Both the position numbers and the translations under genes were made by a program. A stretch of DNA of 64,000 nucleotides, taken from NCBI GenBank assembly GCA_026398135.1, contig JAPLTN010000056.1, forward strand, positions 1 through 64,000, given 5' to 3'. Origin of the DNA: Verrucomicrobiota bacterium (GTDB lineage Bacteria; Verrucomicrobiota; Verrucomicrobiia; Opitutales; Opitutaceae). Under the pieces are notes generated by a model. It ran no database searches and was not told the origin of the DNA. It saw nothing but the letters and a program-made list of their open reading frames with translations. Below, one piece after another: positions 1 through 7,489 of this stretch (positions within the stretch are counted from its first letter, which is position 1; the number at the start of each line of letters is the position of its first letter).

Positions 1-73
1 TCAGCTTTATTGGGTCGGCTGGGCCGAGGTCGGCGACCTGGAGCGCATCTTCGGCGAAAAAAAGACGGCATAA
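1..73 (+). CDS. C-terminal end of an unidentified protein (5' truncated)
   Basis: An open frame beginning at base 2 runs to a TAA at 71-73 and encodes a 23-residue tail reading roughly QLYWVGWAEVGDLERIFGEK followed by KTA. It uses the GC-rich codons of neighbouring genes and is followed at once by a possible hairpin terminator, so it is most likely the true end of a gene starting upstream of the window. The tail is too short to assign a family. Confidence 0.55.
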   Translation, partial: QLYWVGWAEVGDLERIFGEKKTA

Positions 74-107
74 TCCCTTGCTGGAGTAAAACGGCCTGCC
101 CGGCCGT

Positions 108-129
108 ATGGGCGCAGCCTGCCCATTTT
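108..129 (+). terminator. Possible intrinsic terminator after the truncated gene
   Basis: ATGGGC at 108-113 and GCCCAT at 121-126 form a 6-bp stem with a 7-base loop, followed by a short T run (126-129). It lies 35 bases after the stop of the partial gene. The stem is short, so this is tentative. The rest of the 74-264 spacer shows nothing else I can support. Confidence 0.4.
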
Positions 130-264
130 CCGACGACGGGCTGATTCCCTCTCTTGGATTTATGCTTTTGGGCGCATCAATTTGCCTCTCGAACCCGCCG
201 ACTATCAATTAGCAGGTGCGCTGCCGAACACTGATGGGTAGGCCGATAGCGCGGGTGTCAGCGC

Positions 265-597
265 CTAGAGGGAATCCGGCGGAGCAGGCAGGTCACGGGC
301 CCGCTTGAGGTGGGCGCCGCGTTTCAAGGGCTTGGGCGTGCCGGAGTCCTCGGCGGCGGCGCGGAGGCGTTTGAGTTCGTCGAACTGCTTGGGTGACATC
401 AGGCGGCGGGGGACGCGTTTGGCGGCTTCATCCATGAGGCGATCCCAAAGTTCGCCAGTGATCGGCTCCAAGGGCTCCCAAGCGGTATGGTGGCCCTGGT
501 GGCGTTGCCACGTGACGGTGCCGCCGTGAAACACGACCCATACCTGATATTTGCCTTGTTCAGGGTCGCGGACCCACCAGCCGAATTCCATAGCCAT
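265..597 (-). CDS. Conserved-looking hypothetical protein, 110 aa
   Basis: I do not recognise the family. The protein begins MAMEFGWWVRDPEQGKYQVW, continues with a Trp/His-rich stretch (TWQRHQGHHTAWEP) and a helical segment (GELWDRLMDEAAKRVPRR), and ends in a basic Lys/Arg-rich tail. The balanced composition and the amphipathic helix make it look real. The open frame extends further upstream to 984, but that part is Arg/Pro/His-rich antisense of the next gene, so I start at the ATG at 597; the ATG at 591 is an alternative. It is transcribed divergently from the LolA-like gene. It could be a small cytosolic or nucleic-acid-associated protein, but no function is claimed. Confidence 0.6.
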   Translation of the reverse strand: MAMEFGWWVRDPEQGKYQVWVVFHGGTVTWQRHQGHHTAWEPLEPITGELWDRLMDEAAKRVPRRLMSPKQFDELKRLRAAAEDSGTPKPLKRGAHLKRARDLPAPPDSL

Positions 598-696
598 AGC
601 CCGAAGGGTAAAGCCCGCCGCAGAGTCGGGCGCCAGCGCAAAGCAGTCGGGCGGCTTCCGGCTTGCGCGGAGGGCGGGCCAAGCTCGGCATGTGGC

Positions 697-1446
697 ATGA
701 CACGTTTTGGGCGATTTACGCGATTGGGGGTGGGGTTGATCGCGTTCGGTGTGGCCACAAATGCGGGCAGGGCGGATCTGGCCGCCGATCTGGCGCGAAT
801 CGCCACCGAGGCGACGGGGGGGGCCCAGGCCATGGCTGCGCTGGCGAGTTGGCGCGCGGTCGGCGAAACCCGCATCGGTGAGCGCTTGGTGCCTTTCATT
901 CTTTACGTGGCGCGACCGCGTTCGGTGCGCATCGAAACGGTGGGCGAAGCAGGCTCGCTGGTGCGGGCTTTTGACGGCGTTCACGTGCCTTGGAAAAAAG
1001 CTGATGCGCTCAAGCCGCCCATGCGGTTGGGGCGTGAAGAGGAGCGTTTATTTGTGCAGGAGGCGGAGTTTGATTCGCCCTTGTATGACTACCAAGCGCG
1101 TCGAATCAGTCTGGACTACGCCGGCGAGAAGGTTGTTGGCGGCACGGCTTACCAGAGTTTGTTGGCGACGTTGAATTATAGCGAGGTGACCACTCTTTAC
1201 CTCGATGATGAGACCCACCTGCTGACCCGGCGGGAGGCGCGCCGAAAGCTGGCGGGGCGTGATGTGCGGATGGTCACGCATTACAGCGATTTTCGACCGG
1301 TGGCGGGGGTGCTCTTGCCCTATCGAATTCGGGTGGAATCGGAGGGGCGAACGCTGCACGAAAGTGTGATTGAAAGCTATGTGGCGAACCCGGACTTGCC
1401 GAAGGGTTTTTTCTCCCCGCCGGTCGCCGACTGGCCCAAACTTTAG
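697..1446 (+). CDS. Secreted LolA/LppX-like outer-membrane lipoprotein-sorting family protein
   Basis: This 249-residue protein starts with a Sec-type signal (MTRFGRFTRLGVGLIAFGVA, cleavage near NAGRA). The mature part alternates short beta strands in the pattern of LolA-type half-barrels: a helix with 'ATGGAQAMAALASWRAVGE', then strands such as FILYVARPRSVRIE, TLYLDDETHLLTRRE and LLPYRIRVES, ending in the 'FFSPPVADWPK' motif common to periplasmic LolA-like proteins. Family members bind lipid or lipoprotein acyl chains in the periplasm. The frame is open back to 487, but the upstream part lacks a signal and is Arg-rich, so the ATG at 697 is preferred. No lolCDE or lolB is adjacent, so a general lipid-binding role is as likely as lipoprotein carriage. 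Confidence 0.65.
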   Translation: MTRFGRFTRLGVGLIAFGVATNAGRADLAADLARIATEATGGAQAMAALASWRAVGETRIGERLVPFILYVARPRSVRIETVGEAGSLVRAFDGVHVPWKKADALKPPMRLGREEERLFVQEAEFDSPLYDYQARRISLDYAGEKVVGGTAYQSLLATLNYSEVTTLYLDDETHLLTRREARRKLAGRDVRMVTHYSDFRPVAGVLLPYRIRVESEGRTLHESVIESYVANPDLPKGFFSPPVADWPKL

Positions 1447-1513
1447 ACTCGGAACGAATCGCGCAACGAGCCGACTTGCCAGCCGGCACGGGGCGCAGTC
1501 AACTCGACACCTT

Positions 1514-2017
1514 ATGGCACTCTTTGGCTCTCTTTCCACGGTTCGTTCGCAGTTGGCTTCGTCGCCGGGCTTCGAACTGGCGCTGGCTTATGTGGCGCGT
1601 TGCCTGACACCGGGCTCGATCGAGGCGGCCCGAATCGCCGCCGTGCCGGTGGGTGCGACGGAGCGAATCGAACTGGGCGACGGCGTTTTTGCGTTGGAAC
1701 AGGCTTACGACACCAAGCCGGCGAGCGAAGGCCGTTGGGAAGCGCATGAGAAACACATCGACGTGCAGGTGGTGGTTTCGGGGCGGGAATTGATGCGCGT
1801 GATCGAGGCGAATCAGCTTACCCTTACCGAGGATTTGCGCGGCGCGCGCGACTTGATGTTTTACGCCGCGCACGATGGCGGCTCAACCTTGCGGGTGCTT
1901 GCGGGCGAGCTGGCGGTTTTTTTCCCGGTGGATGGCCACATGCCATCGCTGGCGGACGGGCAAACGTCGCTGGTGCGGAAAACGGTGGTCAAAGTCCCCG
2001 TGGTGGCTCGCGCGTGA
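1514..2017 (+). CDS. YhcH/YjgK/YiaL (DUF386) family protein
   Basis: The 167-residue protein shows the DUF386 hallmarks: 'WEAHEKHIDVQVVVSGRELM' in the middle, 'DLMFYAAHDGGS', 'GELAVFFPVDGHMPSL' and a C-terminal 'VRKTVVKVPV'. This is the cupin-like metal-site pattern of the YhcH family, in which members act on sugar anomers or sialic acid breakdown products and are sometimes called beta-galactosidase subunit beta. The ATG at 1514 was chosen because the upstream extension is antisense-like. Its stop overlaps the GTG start of rlmJ by four bases, so the two are probably co-transcribed although no functional link is known. No sugar catabolic genes are adjacent, so the substrate is unknown. Confidence 0.8.
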   Translation: MALFGSLSTVRSQLASSPGFELALAYVARCLTPGSIEAARIAAVPVGATERIELGDGVFALEQAYDTKPASEGRWEAHEKHIDVQVVVSGRELMRVIEANQLTLTEDLRGARDLMFYAAHDGGSTLRVLAGELAVFFPVDGHMPSLADGQTSLVRKTVVKVPVVARA

Positions 2018-2907
2018 ACTACCGCCACCATTTCCACGCGGCTAACTTTGCCGACGTGCTCAAACACGCCACGTTGCTAAGGCTCGTCGCCGGGCTGCAG
2101 GCGAAGGAGAAAGGGTTTCTTTACCTGGACTCTCACGCAGGCAGAGGCGGTTATGATCTGACGGCGGCGGCCACCGGCACTACGCGCGAGCGTGAAGCGG
2201 AGTGGCCGAACGGGCTGGGTCGGATATGGGGGCGGCGCGATCTTCCGCCTGAGCTCCAGGCTTATGTCGAGGCGGTGCGGGTATTTGATCAAACCACCCG
2301 CACGGCCAGCGGGGGTGGCAAGGCGGAGGGCGATTTTCCCCGGTTTTACCCCGGCTCGCCCTGGCTGGCGCAGGCGGCGTTGCGGGTGCAGGACCGGGCT
2401 TTGCTCTGCGAGCGCCAACCGGACGAAGCCGCCGCGTTGGCGGATAGTTTTCGCGGGGTTCGCCGCTGCTCCGTTCAAGCCATGGATGGCTACACGGCGG
2501 TGCGGGCGTACCTGCCCCCTCCAGAGCGCCGGGCGCTGGTTTTGATCGATCCTCCCTTCGAGGCGGCGGACGAGTGGACGAATGTGATCACCGCCTTGCG
2601 CGAAGGCTTGGCGCGTTTGCCGGGAGGCACGTTTGCGGTGTGGTATCCGCTCACGGCTCGCGCCCGGGTGGATGCGTTTTACCGGCAATTGCTGGCGTTG
2701 TCGAAATTGCCGCCGTGTTACACGGTCGAGTTACTCATCGCGGGCGACGGTGCAGCACTGAAGGTCTGGGGCTGCGGCTTGTTGGTCATCAATCCACCCT
2801 GGGGCAGTGCCCGCCCCTTGGATGCGATGGCGCGTTGGTTGGCCCCGGTGCTGGCGCAGGGGGATGGAGCGGCCGGTGGCGTGCATTGGCTGGTGCCGGA
2901 GGTTTAG
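2014..2907 (+). CDS. rlmJ: 23S rRNA (adenine-2030 N6)-methyltransferase RlmJ
   Basis: RlmJ places a methyl group from S-adenosylmethionine on the N6 of A2030 in 23S rRNA. The 297-residue protein opens with the family signature NYRHHFHAANFADVLKH, has 'YLDSHAGRGGYDL' as the AdoMet-binding loop, and the N6-adenine methyltransferase catalytic motif DPPF at residues 179-182 (LVLIDPPFEAADEW). Length matches the usual 280-300. It starts with GTG at 2014, overlapping the YhcH stop as GTGA, which fixes the start. The open frame is intact. Confidence 0.93.
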   Translation: MNYRHHFHAANFADVLKHATLLRLVAGLQAKEKGFLYLDSHAGRGGYDLTAAATGTTREREAEWPNGLGRIWGRRDLPPELQAYVEAVRVFDQTTRTASGGGKAEGDFPRFYPGSPWLAQAALRVQDRALLCERQPDEAAALADSFRGVRRCSVQAMDGYTAVRAYLPPPERRALVLIDPPFEAADEWTNVITALREGLARLPGGTFAVWYPLTARARVDAFYRQLLALSKLPPCYTVELLIAGDGAALKVWGCGLLVINPPWGSARPLDAMARWLAPVLAQGDGAAGGVHWLVPEV

Positions 2908-2994
2908 GCGGAATTACGTGCAACTACGTAGAGTTCCCCTTGCGCCAGGGGCGCTGGCGCGTTTGCTGGGGCGACCTGCGTTGGGTCACAGACC

Positions 2995-3678
2995 ATGTCT
3001 AAAGCTCCAAAATCCACAGTCTCTTCGCCAGTCGTCCGGGTGGTGATGATCGAGGACGATCCGGTTTACCGGCAGTTTTTACGTCAGGTATTGAAGAAGA
3101 TAGCTGGCGTGGCCTTGATCGGCGAGTTCGGCACGGCCAAGGAAGGCGTGGCCGCCTGTTTACGGGATAAACCCGAAGCCCTTTTACTCGATTTACATCT
3201 TCCGGATCAGCAAGGCGTAGAGGTTGTGCGCACGCTAAGGTTCACTTTGCCGGATATGATTGTGCTGCTAATGACCGCCCATCCGCGCGGGGATTTGCCC
3301 AGGGAATTACTCAAGCTTGGGGTCCAGGGTTTCTGTGACAAAACCGCCAGTTCCGTCGAATTGGCCAGAACCATACGCAGTGTTCTGGCCGGCGGTTTGA
3401 GCTACACCAGCACGGCAGGCCTGGCCAAGCCTCCTGCCGAGCCCATCGTGGTGCTGCCCGGCGACGCACAGAATGTCCTGCCGGAGGTGCTCACGACGCG
3501 GGAACTGGAGATCGCCAAGCTGGTGTCAGCTGCGCTCTCGTCCAAGGAAGTCGCGTCGAAACTCAATTTAAGCACACGCACGGTGGAAAAGCACCGGGCC
3601 AACATTCACGCCAAGCTGGGCGTGCGCGATGTGGTGGGCCTGACCCGTTGGTGCATGTATCACGACTTGGTAAAGTGA
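2995..3678 (+). CDS. NarL/FixJ-type response regulator (receiver plus LuxR-type HTH)
   Basis: This 227-residue two-domain regulator has an N-terminal receiver with the acidic pocket E20-D21-D22, phospho-acceptor D66 (ALLLDLHLPD), switch T94 (LLMTAHP) and conserved K116 (GFCDKTAS). A linker follows, then a LuxR-type helix-turn-helix at about residues 165-220 (LTTRELEIAKLV ... STRTVEKHRANIHAKLGV). All key phosphorylation residues are present, so it should act as a phosphorylation-dependent DNA-binding regulator. No histidine kinase lies next to it in this window, so it is an orphan here and its signal and targets are unknown. An 87-bp gap separates it from rlmJ. Confidence 0.9.
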   Translation: MSKAPKSTVSSPVVRVVMIEDDPVYRQFLRQVLKKIAGVALIGEFGTAKEGVAACLRDKPEALLLDLHLPDQQGVEVVRTLRFTLPDMIVLLMTAHPRGDLPRELLKLGVQGFCDKTASSVELARTIRSVLAGGLSYTSTAGLAKPPAEPIVVLPGDAQNVLPEVLTTRELEIAKLVSAALSSKEVASKLNLSTRTVEKHRANIHAKLGVRDVVGLTRWCMYHDLVK

Positions 3679-3710
3679 GGGTGTTCGCGCATTCGGGCAC
3701 TTGACCGCAT

Positions 3711-3745
3711 AAAAACCCCCGGATCGCCGCAGGAGCGAGCCGGGG
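3711..3745 (-). terminator. Intrinsic terminator of the Hsp20 gene
   Basis: Read on the minus strand, CCCCGG (3745-3740) pairs with CCGGGG (3722-3717) around a GC-rich loop that can fold further, followed by G and five Ts (3715-3711). It lies about 35 bases beyond the Hsp20 stop. The polarity of the T run shows that it serves the minus strand. Confidence 0.65.
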
Positions 3746-3779
3746 TGAACGGCGAGGCTTTTGGGGCTTGATCAAAACC

Positions 3780-4166
3780 TCACGCAGCGTTTGCGAGCGC
3801 GGAGCTTCGGCGCGGTATATTCACACTGAGAATGCCATCGGAGAGATCCGCTGTGAGCGTGGAGTAGTCGAGGTCGCGACCGAGGCGCAAACGCAGTTCG
3901 TAGTCGAGCTGGAAGCTCTCCAGGTTGGCGGCGGCGAAATTAACCCGCACATTATGGGTCTTGCGGCCAACGACCACGAGATCGGGTCCGCGCACCACGA
4001 TTTCGACTCCGGCGGCATCCACACCGGGCAGGAAAACGGTCAGCTTCACGCGGTCGCCGTGCGGTTGGCAATCGTAGTGCGGGCTGCGCGTCTCGCCATT
4101 AACGGCGGAGTCGGAACGGCCCGGACGACGACTGGTGGACAGCGTGGGCGGAAGGATCGTGTTCAT
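3780..4166 (-). CDS. Small heat shock protein, Hsp20/alpha-crystallin family
   Basis: The 128-residue protein carries an alpha-crystallin beta-sandwich from about residue 28: 'HGDRVKLTVFLPGVDAAGVEIVV', 'DLVVVGRKT', 'NFESFQLDYELRLRLG'-like strands, and the closing 'LTADLSDGILSVNIPRRS', which ends with the usual G-x-L strand and an I-P segment near the C-terminus. Small Hsps bind unfolding clients without ATP. The N-terminal arm of about 27 residues is Ser/Arg-rich and short for the family, so oligomer size may be small. The ATG at 4166 follows an AGAGGG-like Shine-Dalgarno on the minus strand. A terminator is present downstream. Confidence 0.88.
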   Translation of the reverse strand: MNTILPPTLSTSRRPGRSDSAVNGETRSPHYDCQPHGDRVKLTVFLPGVDAAGVEIVVRGPDLVVVGRKTHNVRVNFAAANLESFQLDYELRLRLGRDLDYSTLTADLSDGILSVNIPRRSSALANAA

Positions 4167-4646
4167 AGGAAAAAGAGAGGGAAAATTTTAAACTTAAATG
4201 GGTTAACGCATAACAAGGTGACACCTGACGGTCCCAAGTGGGCCGCCGGTGCGAGGAGTCTTCTTTTGCTTGCGGGGAGCCGCTTGGCGCGGGCTCAGAC
4301 TCGTCGGGCCGGACAGCACGTTGGGTGTTGTTTACACCAACGTTGTTGCGCGCCCTGCATCATGCCGTGGACGCATTGCGCAGTCTTCACGTTGGAAGCA
4401 CCGGCGGAGCGAAGGGCGATGATGGATGAGGAGGGCGTCATTTGGTTTTGTTGTGTTCAACATGCATATTGCATCCCCCGTGCCAAGTGCGCGGACGTTT
4501 CTGCCGGTTAAGATTGGGTGTCGAAACCGATCGGCCCGGCGCGGGCTTGAGTGGGAGTTCCGGCTTTAGCCGGGGACCGGTCACGCGAAGAGAAGGACCG
4601 CCCAAAGGCGGGACTCCAACGGCATCGGGCCTGGTGTTTCCTGCAC
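4167..4646 (-). other. 480-bp intergenic region between the Hsp20 gene and the kdgK terminator
   Basis: No convincing ORF is present; the short open frames here are compositionally poor. An AT-rich tract just upstream of the Hsp20 start (4170-4225) is the likely promoter of that minus-strand gene, though I cannot place -10/-35 boxes with confidence. The 4551-4619 stretch is an imperfect inverted repeat listed separately. Confidence 0.5.
4551..4619. repeat. Imperfect inverted repeat (GGAGTTCCGGCTTTAGCCGG-type arms)
   Basis: The left arm at 4553-4572 (GGAGTTCC..CTTTAGCCGG) and the right arm at about 4598-4617 (CCGCCCAAAGGCGGGACTCC) are near reverse complements, separated by about 25 bases. Each arm also contains a small hairpin of its own (CCGG-CTTTAG-CCGG and CCGCC-CAAA-GGCGG). 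It looks like a palindromic intergenic repeat rather than a gene. Confidence 0.55.
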
Positions 4647-4680
4647 AAAAAAGCCGGCCGCGCCGGGAAGCGCGGCCGGC
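4647..4680 (-). terminator. Strong intrinsic terminator of kdgK
   Basis: On the minus strand GCCGGCCGCG (4680-4671) pairs perfectly with CGCGGCCGGC (4662-4653) across an 8-base loop, followed by six Ts (4652-4647). It sits 37 bases after the kdgK stop. Confidence 0.85.
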
Positions 4681-4716
4681 CGGGTGAGTCCTACTGAAAG
4701 AGGTGTTTTCCGCCGC

Positions 4717-5811
4717 TTAGCGCACGACGCGGGCGCCGCCGCCGCCGATGGTCTTTTCGACCTCTTTTCGGGTGGCCATGGAGGTGTCGCCGGGAGTGGT
4801 CGAAGCCAGGGCACCGTGGGCGGCACCGTATTCGACGGCCTTCTTTGGGTCGTTGAATTCGAGGAAACCGAACTGCAGGCCGGAGGCGAAGGAATCGCCG
4901 CCGCCGACGCGGTCGAGGATCTCCAGGCGCGGGTATTGCTTGCTCTCGTAGAACTGGCCGTCGTGCCAGAGGATGGCCGACCAGTCGTTAACCGTGGCGG
5001 TGTGAACGTGACGCAGGGTGGTGGCGGCGACCTTGAAGTTGGGGAACTCCTTAACGGCGGTCTCGATCATGGCCTTGAAAGCGTCGGTCTCGATGTGCTT
5101 CAGGTCTTCGGCACCCTTGACCGCGAAGCCGAGCGAGGCGGTGAAATCCTCTTCGTTGCCGATCATGACATCGACGTATTTGGCGATCTCGCGGTTGACT
5201 TCCTGGGCTTTTTTGAGCCCGCCGATGGTCTTCCAGAGCGAGGGGCGGTAGTTGAGATCGTAGGAGACGATGACGCCGTGTTTGTTGGCGGCTTTGACCG
5301 CTTCGATGGTCGCCTCGGCGGTCGAGGTGGAGAGTGCGGCGAAGATGCCGCCGGTGTGGAACCAGCGGGCGCCGAGCTTGCCGAAAATGTGGTCCCAGTC
5401 GAAGTCGCCGGGCTTGATCTGGGAGGCGGCGGTGTTGCCGCGGTCGGGATTGCCGACTGCGCCGCGAATGCCAAAGCCGCGCTCGGTGAAGTTGAGCCCG
5501 TTGCGCACGGTGCGACCGATGCCGTCGTCCTCGCGCCATTTAATGAAGTCGGTGGCGACGCCGCCCTGCATGATGAAATCTTCGACGAGGTGGCCGATTT
5601 CGTTGTCAACGAAAGCGGTGGCGACGGCGGTTTTGAGACCGAAGCATTTGCGCAGGCCGCGGGAGGTGTTGTACTCGCCGCCGCCTTCCCAGGCCGCGAA
5701 GGAGCGGGCGGTGCGGATGCGGCCCTCGCCGGGATCGAGACGAAGCATGACTTCGCCGAGGGAGACTTGGTCGAAAACGACGGATGATTTATCGCGGAGG
5801 GTAAGGCTCAT
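4717..5811 (-). CDS. kdgK: 2-dehydro-3-deoxygluconokinase (PfkB family)
   Basis: This 364-residue PfkB sugar kinase phosphorylates 2-keto-3-deoxygluconate, the step feeding hexuronate or Entner-Doudoroff breakdown. Visible features are the N-terminal 'SLGEVMLRLDP' strand, the substrate-facing 'AWEGGGEYNTSRGL' segment, 'VSYDLNYRPSLWK' characteristic of KdgK, 'IGNEEDF', and the ATP/anion-hole signature 'DRVGGGDSFASGLQFGFL' with its catalytic Asp. The ATG at 5811 was chosen; the open frame runs to 5910, but the added part is unlike the family. It is followed by a strong terminator and stands alone, with no aldolase or uronate genes adjacent. It is divergent from the helicase gene across a 268-bp spacer in which I see no clear operator. 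Confidence 0.88.
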   Translation of the reverse strand: MSLTLRDKSSVVFDQVSLGEVMLRLDPGEGRIRTARSFAAWEGGGEYNTSRGLRKCFGLKTAVATAFVDNEIGHLVEDFIMQGGVATDFIKWREDDGIGRTVRNGLNFTERGFGIRGAVGNPDRGNTAASQIKPGDFDWDHIFGKLGARWFHTGGIFAALSTSTAEATIEAVKAANKHGVIVSYDLNYRPSLWKTIGGLKKAQEVNREIAKYVDVMIGNEEDFTASLGFAVKGAEDLKHIETDAFKAMIETAVKEFPNFKVAATTLRHVHTATVNDWSAILWHDGQFYESKQYPRLEILDRVGGGDSFASGLQFGFLEFNDPKKAVEYGAAHGALASTTPGDTSMATRKEVEKTIGGGGARVVR

Positions 5812-6079
5812 GGGTATAGAGGAAGTGAGGATAGGTTGATAAAGATGCGGAAGGCGGGGCGGAATCTTGGATTTTCCAAGGGGGGGGACAAGACAGCTCC
5901 TGACTAGCACAAAGGCGAGCGGTAGCCAGCGACTCAGAACTCACAAGAGAGCGGCCTCGGCAAACGTATGCAGACGGTGCGTCCAGACTGGATGAGGAAG
6001 GAGTATGCGCGGCTCAATAATGAGAAAGTTGCCGCAACATTTCGTGGCTTTGTGCGGGGAGGGCGACACGGTTCCCGGC

Positions 6080-7387
6080 ATGTCGTTTTCCAAACTGGGA
6101 CTTTCCGAATCGTTGCAGCGTGCCGTGGCGGTGTGGCATTACGAGGCACCGACGCCGATCCAGGCGGCGGCGATTCCGGTGATTTTGAAGGGCGGGGATG
6201 TGTGGGCCTCGGCGCAGACGGGGTCGGGCAAGACGGCGGCGTTTGCCTTGCCCTTGGTGCAAAAGCTGGCGGCGGCGCGCCGGCCGGACGGGCGGTTTGT
6301 GAGCGCGTTGATATTGGTGCCGACGCGGGAGCTGGCCACGCAGGTGGTGGAGGCGGTGCGGCGGTATGCGCGTTACCTTCCCCAGCCCTTGAAAACGCTG
6401 GTGGCGGTGGGCGGGCTGTCGATCAACCCGCAGATGATGGCCCTGGGCGGCGGGGCCGATCTGCTGGTCGCCACGCCGGGGCGCTTGCTGGATCTTATCG
6501 ACCACAATGCGCTCTCGCTGGCGGAGGTTTCGGTCCTGGTGCTGGACGAGGCGGACCGGCTGCTTGATCTGGGGTTCAAGGCCGAGCTGGATCGCATTGT
6601 CGGGCTGCTGCCGAAGCGGCGGCAGAGTTTGTTGTTTTCCGCGACGTTTCCGCCCGAGGTGCAGGCGCTGGCGGCGGTCTTGCTGCGCGACCCGGTGCGG
6701 ATCGAGGCACCGCAGACGGAGGAGGCCGCGCCGGAGATTTTGCAGCGCGTGATCGAGGTGGATGTGCCGCGCCGCACGCAGTTGTTGCGGCACCTGATCG
6801 AGACGAATCCGTGGACCGGCGTGCTGGTGTTTGTGGCGACCAAATACGCGACCGAACATGTGGCGGAAAAGCTGGTGCGGGCAGGGATCGCGGCGGCGGC
6901 CCTGCATGGCGAGTTGAGCCAGGGGGCGCGCACCCAGGCGCTGGCGGATTTGAAGGCGGGAAAAGTGAAGGTGTTGATCGCGACCGATCTGGTGGCGCGC
7001 GGGATCGACATTCCCAAGCTGCCGGTGGTGGTGAACTACGATTTGCCGCGCTCGGCGGTGGATTACACGCATCGCATCGGGCGCACGGGGCGGGCGGGGG
7101 AGGCGGGGGTGGCGATCAGTTTCGTGAGCGCCAGCACGTACGCGCACTTTTGCCTGATCGAGAAATTGCACAGTCTAACGCTTGAGCGGGAACAGATCGA
7201 AGGATTTGAGCCGCGCGAGACGGAGGCGGTATCGCCTTTGGTCGCGCCGGATGGCGGGGGCATCAAGGGGCGGCGAAAGAGCAAAAAGGATAAGATCCGC
7301 GAAGTGGCGGCCCGCTCGGTGGGTGAGCCGGTGCCGGTGCGGGTGGTCCCGCCGCGCCCGGCGGCGGGGCGGCGGGCAGGATTGTAA
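6080..7387 (+). CDS. DEAD-box ATP-dependent RNA helicase, RhlE-like
   Basis: A 435-residue two-domain RNA helicase. Domain 1 has the Q motif (PTPIQ, 25-29), motif I AQTGSGKT (45-52), Ia PTREL (81-85), Ib TPGR (132-135), motif II DEAD (156-159) and motif III SAT (187-189). Domain 2 has 'LVFVATKYATEHVAEKL', 'ATDLVARGIDIP' and motif VI HRIGRTGRAG, followed by a basic tail (GRRKSKKDKIREVAARS) and a Pro/Arg-rich end suited to RNA contact. It probably remodels rRNA or mRNA structure. The ATG at 6080 gives the usual N-terminus MSFSKLGLSESL; upstream in-frame codons from 6005 are not family-like. It belongs to the RhlE/RhlB/SrmB group by overall shape; the exact paralogue is uncertain. Confidence 0.9.
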   Translation: MSFSKLGLSESLQRAVAVWHYEAPTPIQAAAIPVILKGGDVWASAQTGSGKTAAFALPLVQKLAAARRPDGRFVSALILVPTRELATQVVEAVRRYARYLPQPLKTLVAVGGLSINPQMMALGGGADLLVATPGRLLDLIDHNALSLAEVSVLVLDEADRLLDLGFKAELDRIVGLLPKRRQSLLFSATFPPEVQALAAVLLRDPVRIEAPQTEEAAPEILQRVIEVDVPRRTQLLRHLIETNPWTGVLVFVATKYATEHVAEKLVRAGIAAAALHGELSQGARTQALADLKAGKVKVLIATDLVARGIDIPKLPVVVNYDLPRSAVDYTHRIGRTGRAGEAGVAISFVSASTYAHFCLIEKLHSLTLEREQIEGFEPRETEAVSPLVAPDGGGIKGRRKSKKDKIREVAARSVGEPVPVRVVPPRPAAGRRAGL

Positions 7388-7489
7388 GAAAGTATAATGG
7401 GGAGGGGAAACCACGGAGCGCAGGAACGATGCGGAGTGTGAGTTCGGAGGTGGTTCTCGCTATGCGAAGTGGAAATCCGCCATGTTGTC

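Noticed and set aside
598-984. N-terminal extension of the 110-aa minus-strand gene
   Set aside because: The extension is Arg/Pro-rich and antisense to the LolA-like gene, so the ATG at 597 is a better start.
3768-4511. A 247-codon + strand frame across the Hsp20 gene and its upstream region
   Set aside because: No motifs, crosses the Hsp20 gene and its AT-rich upstream tract; the minus-strand alpha-crystallin gene explains the region.
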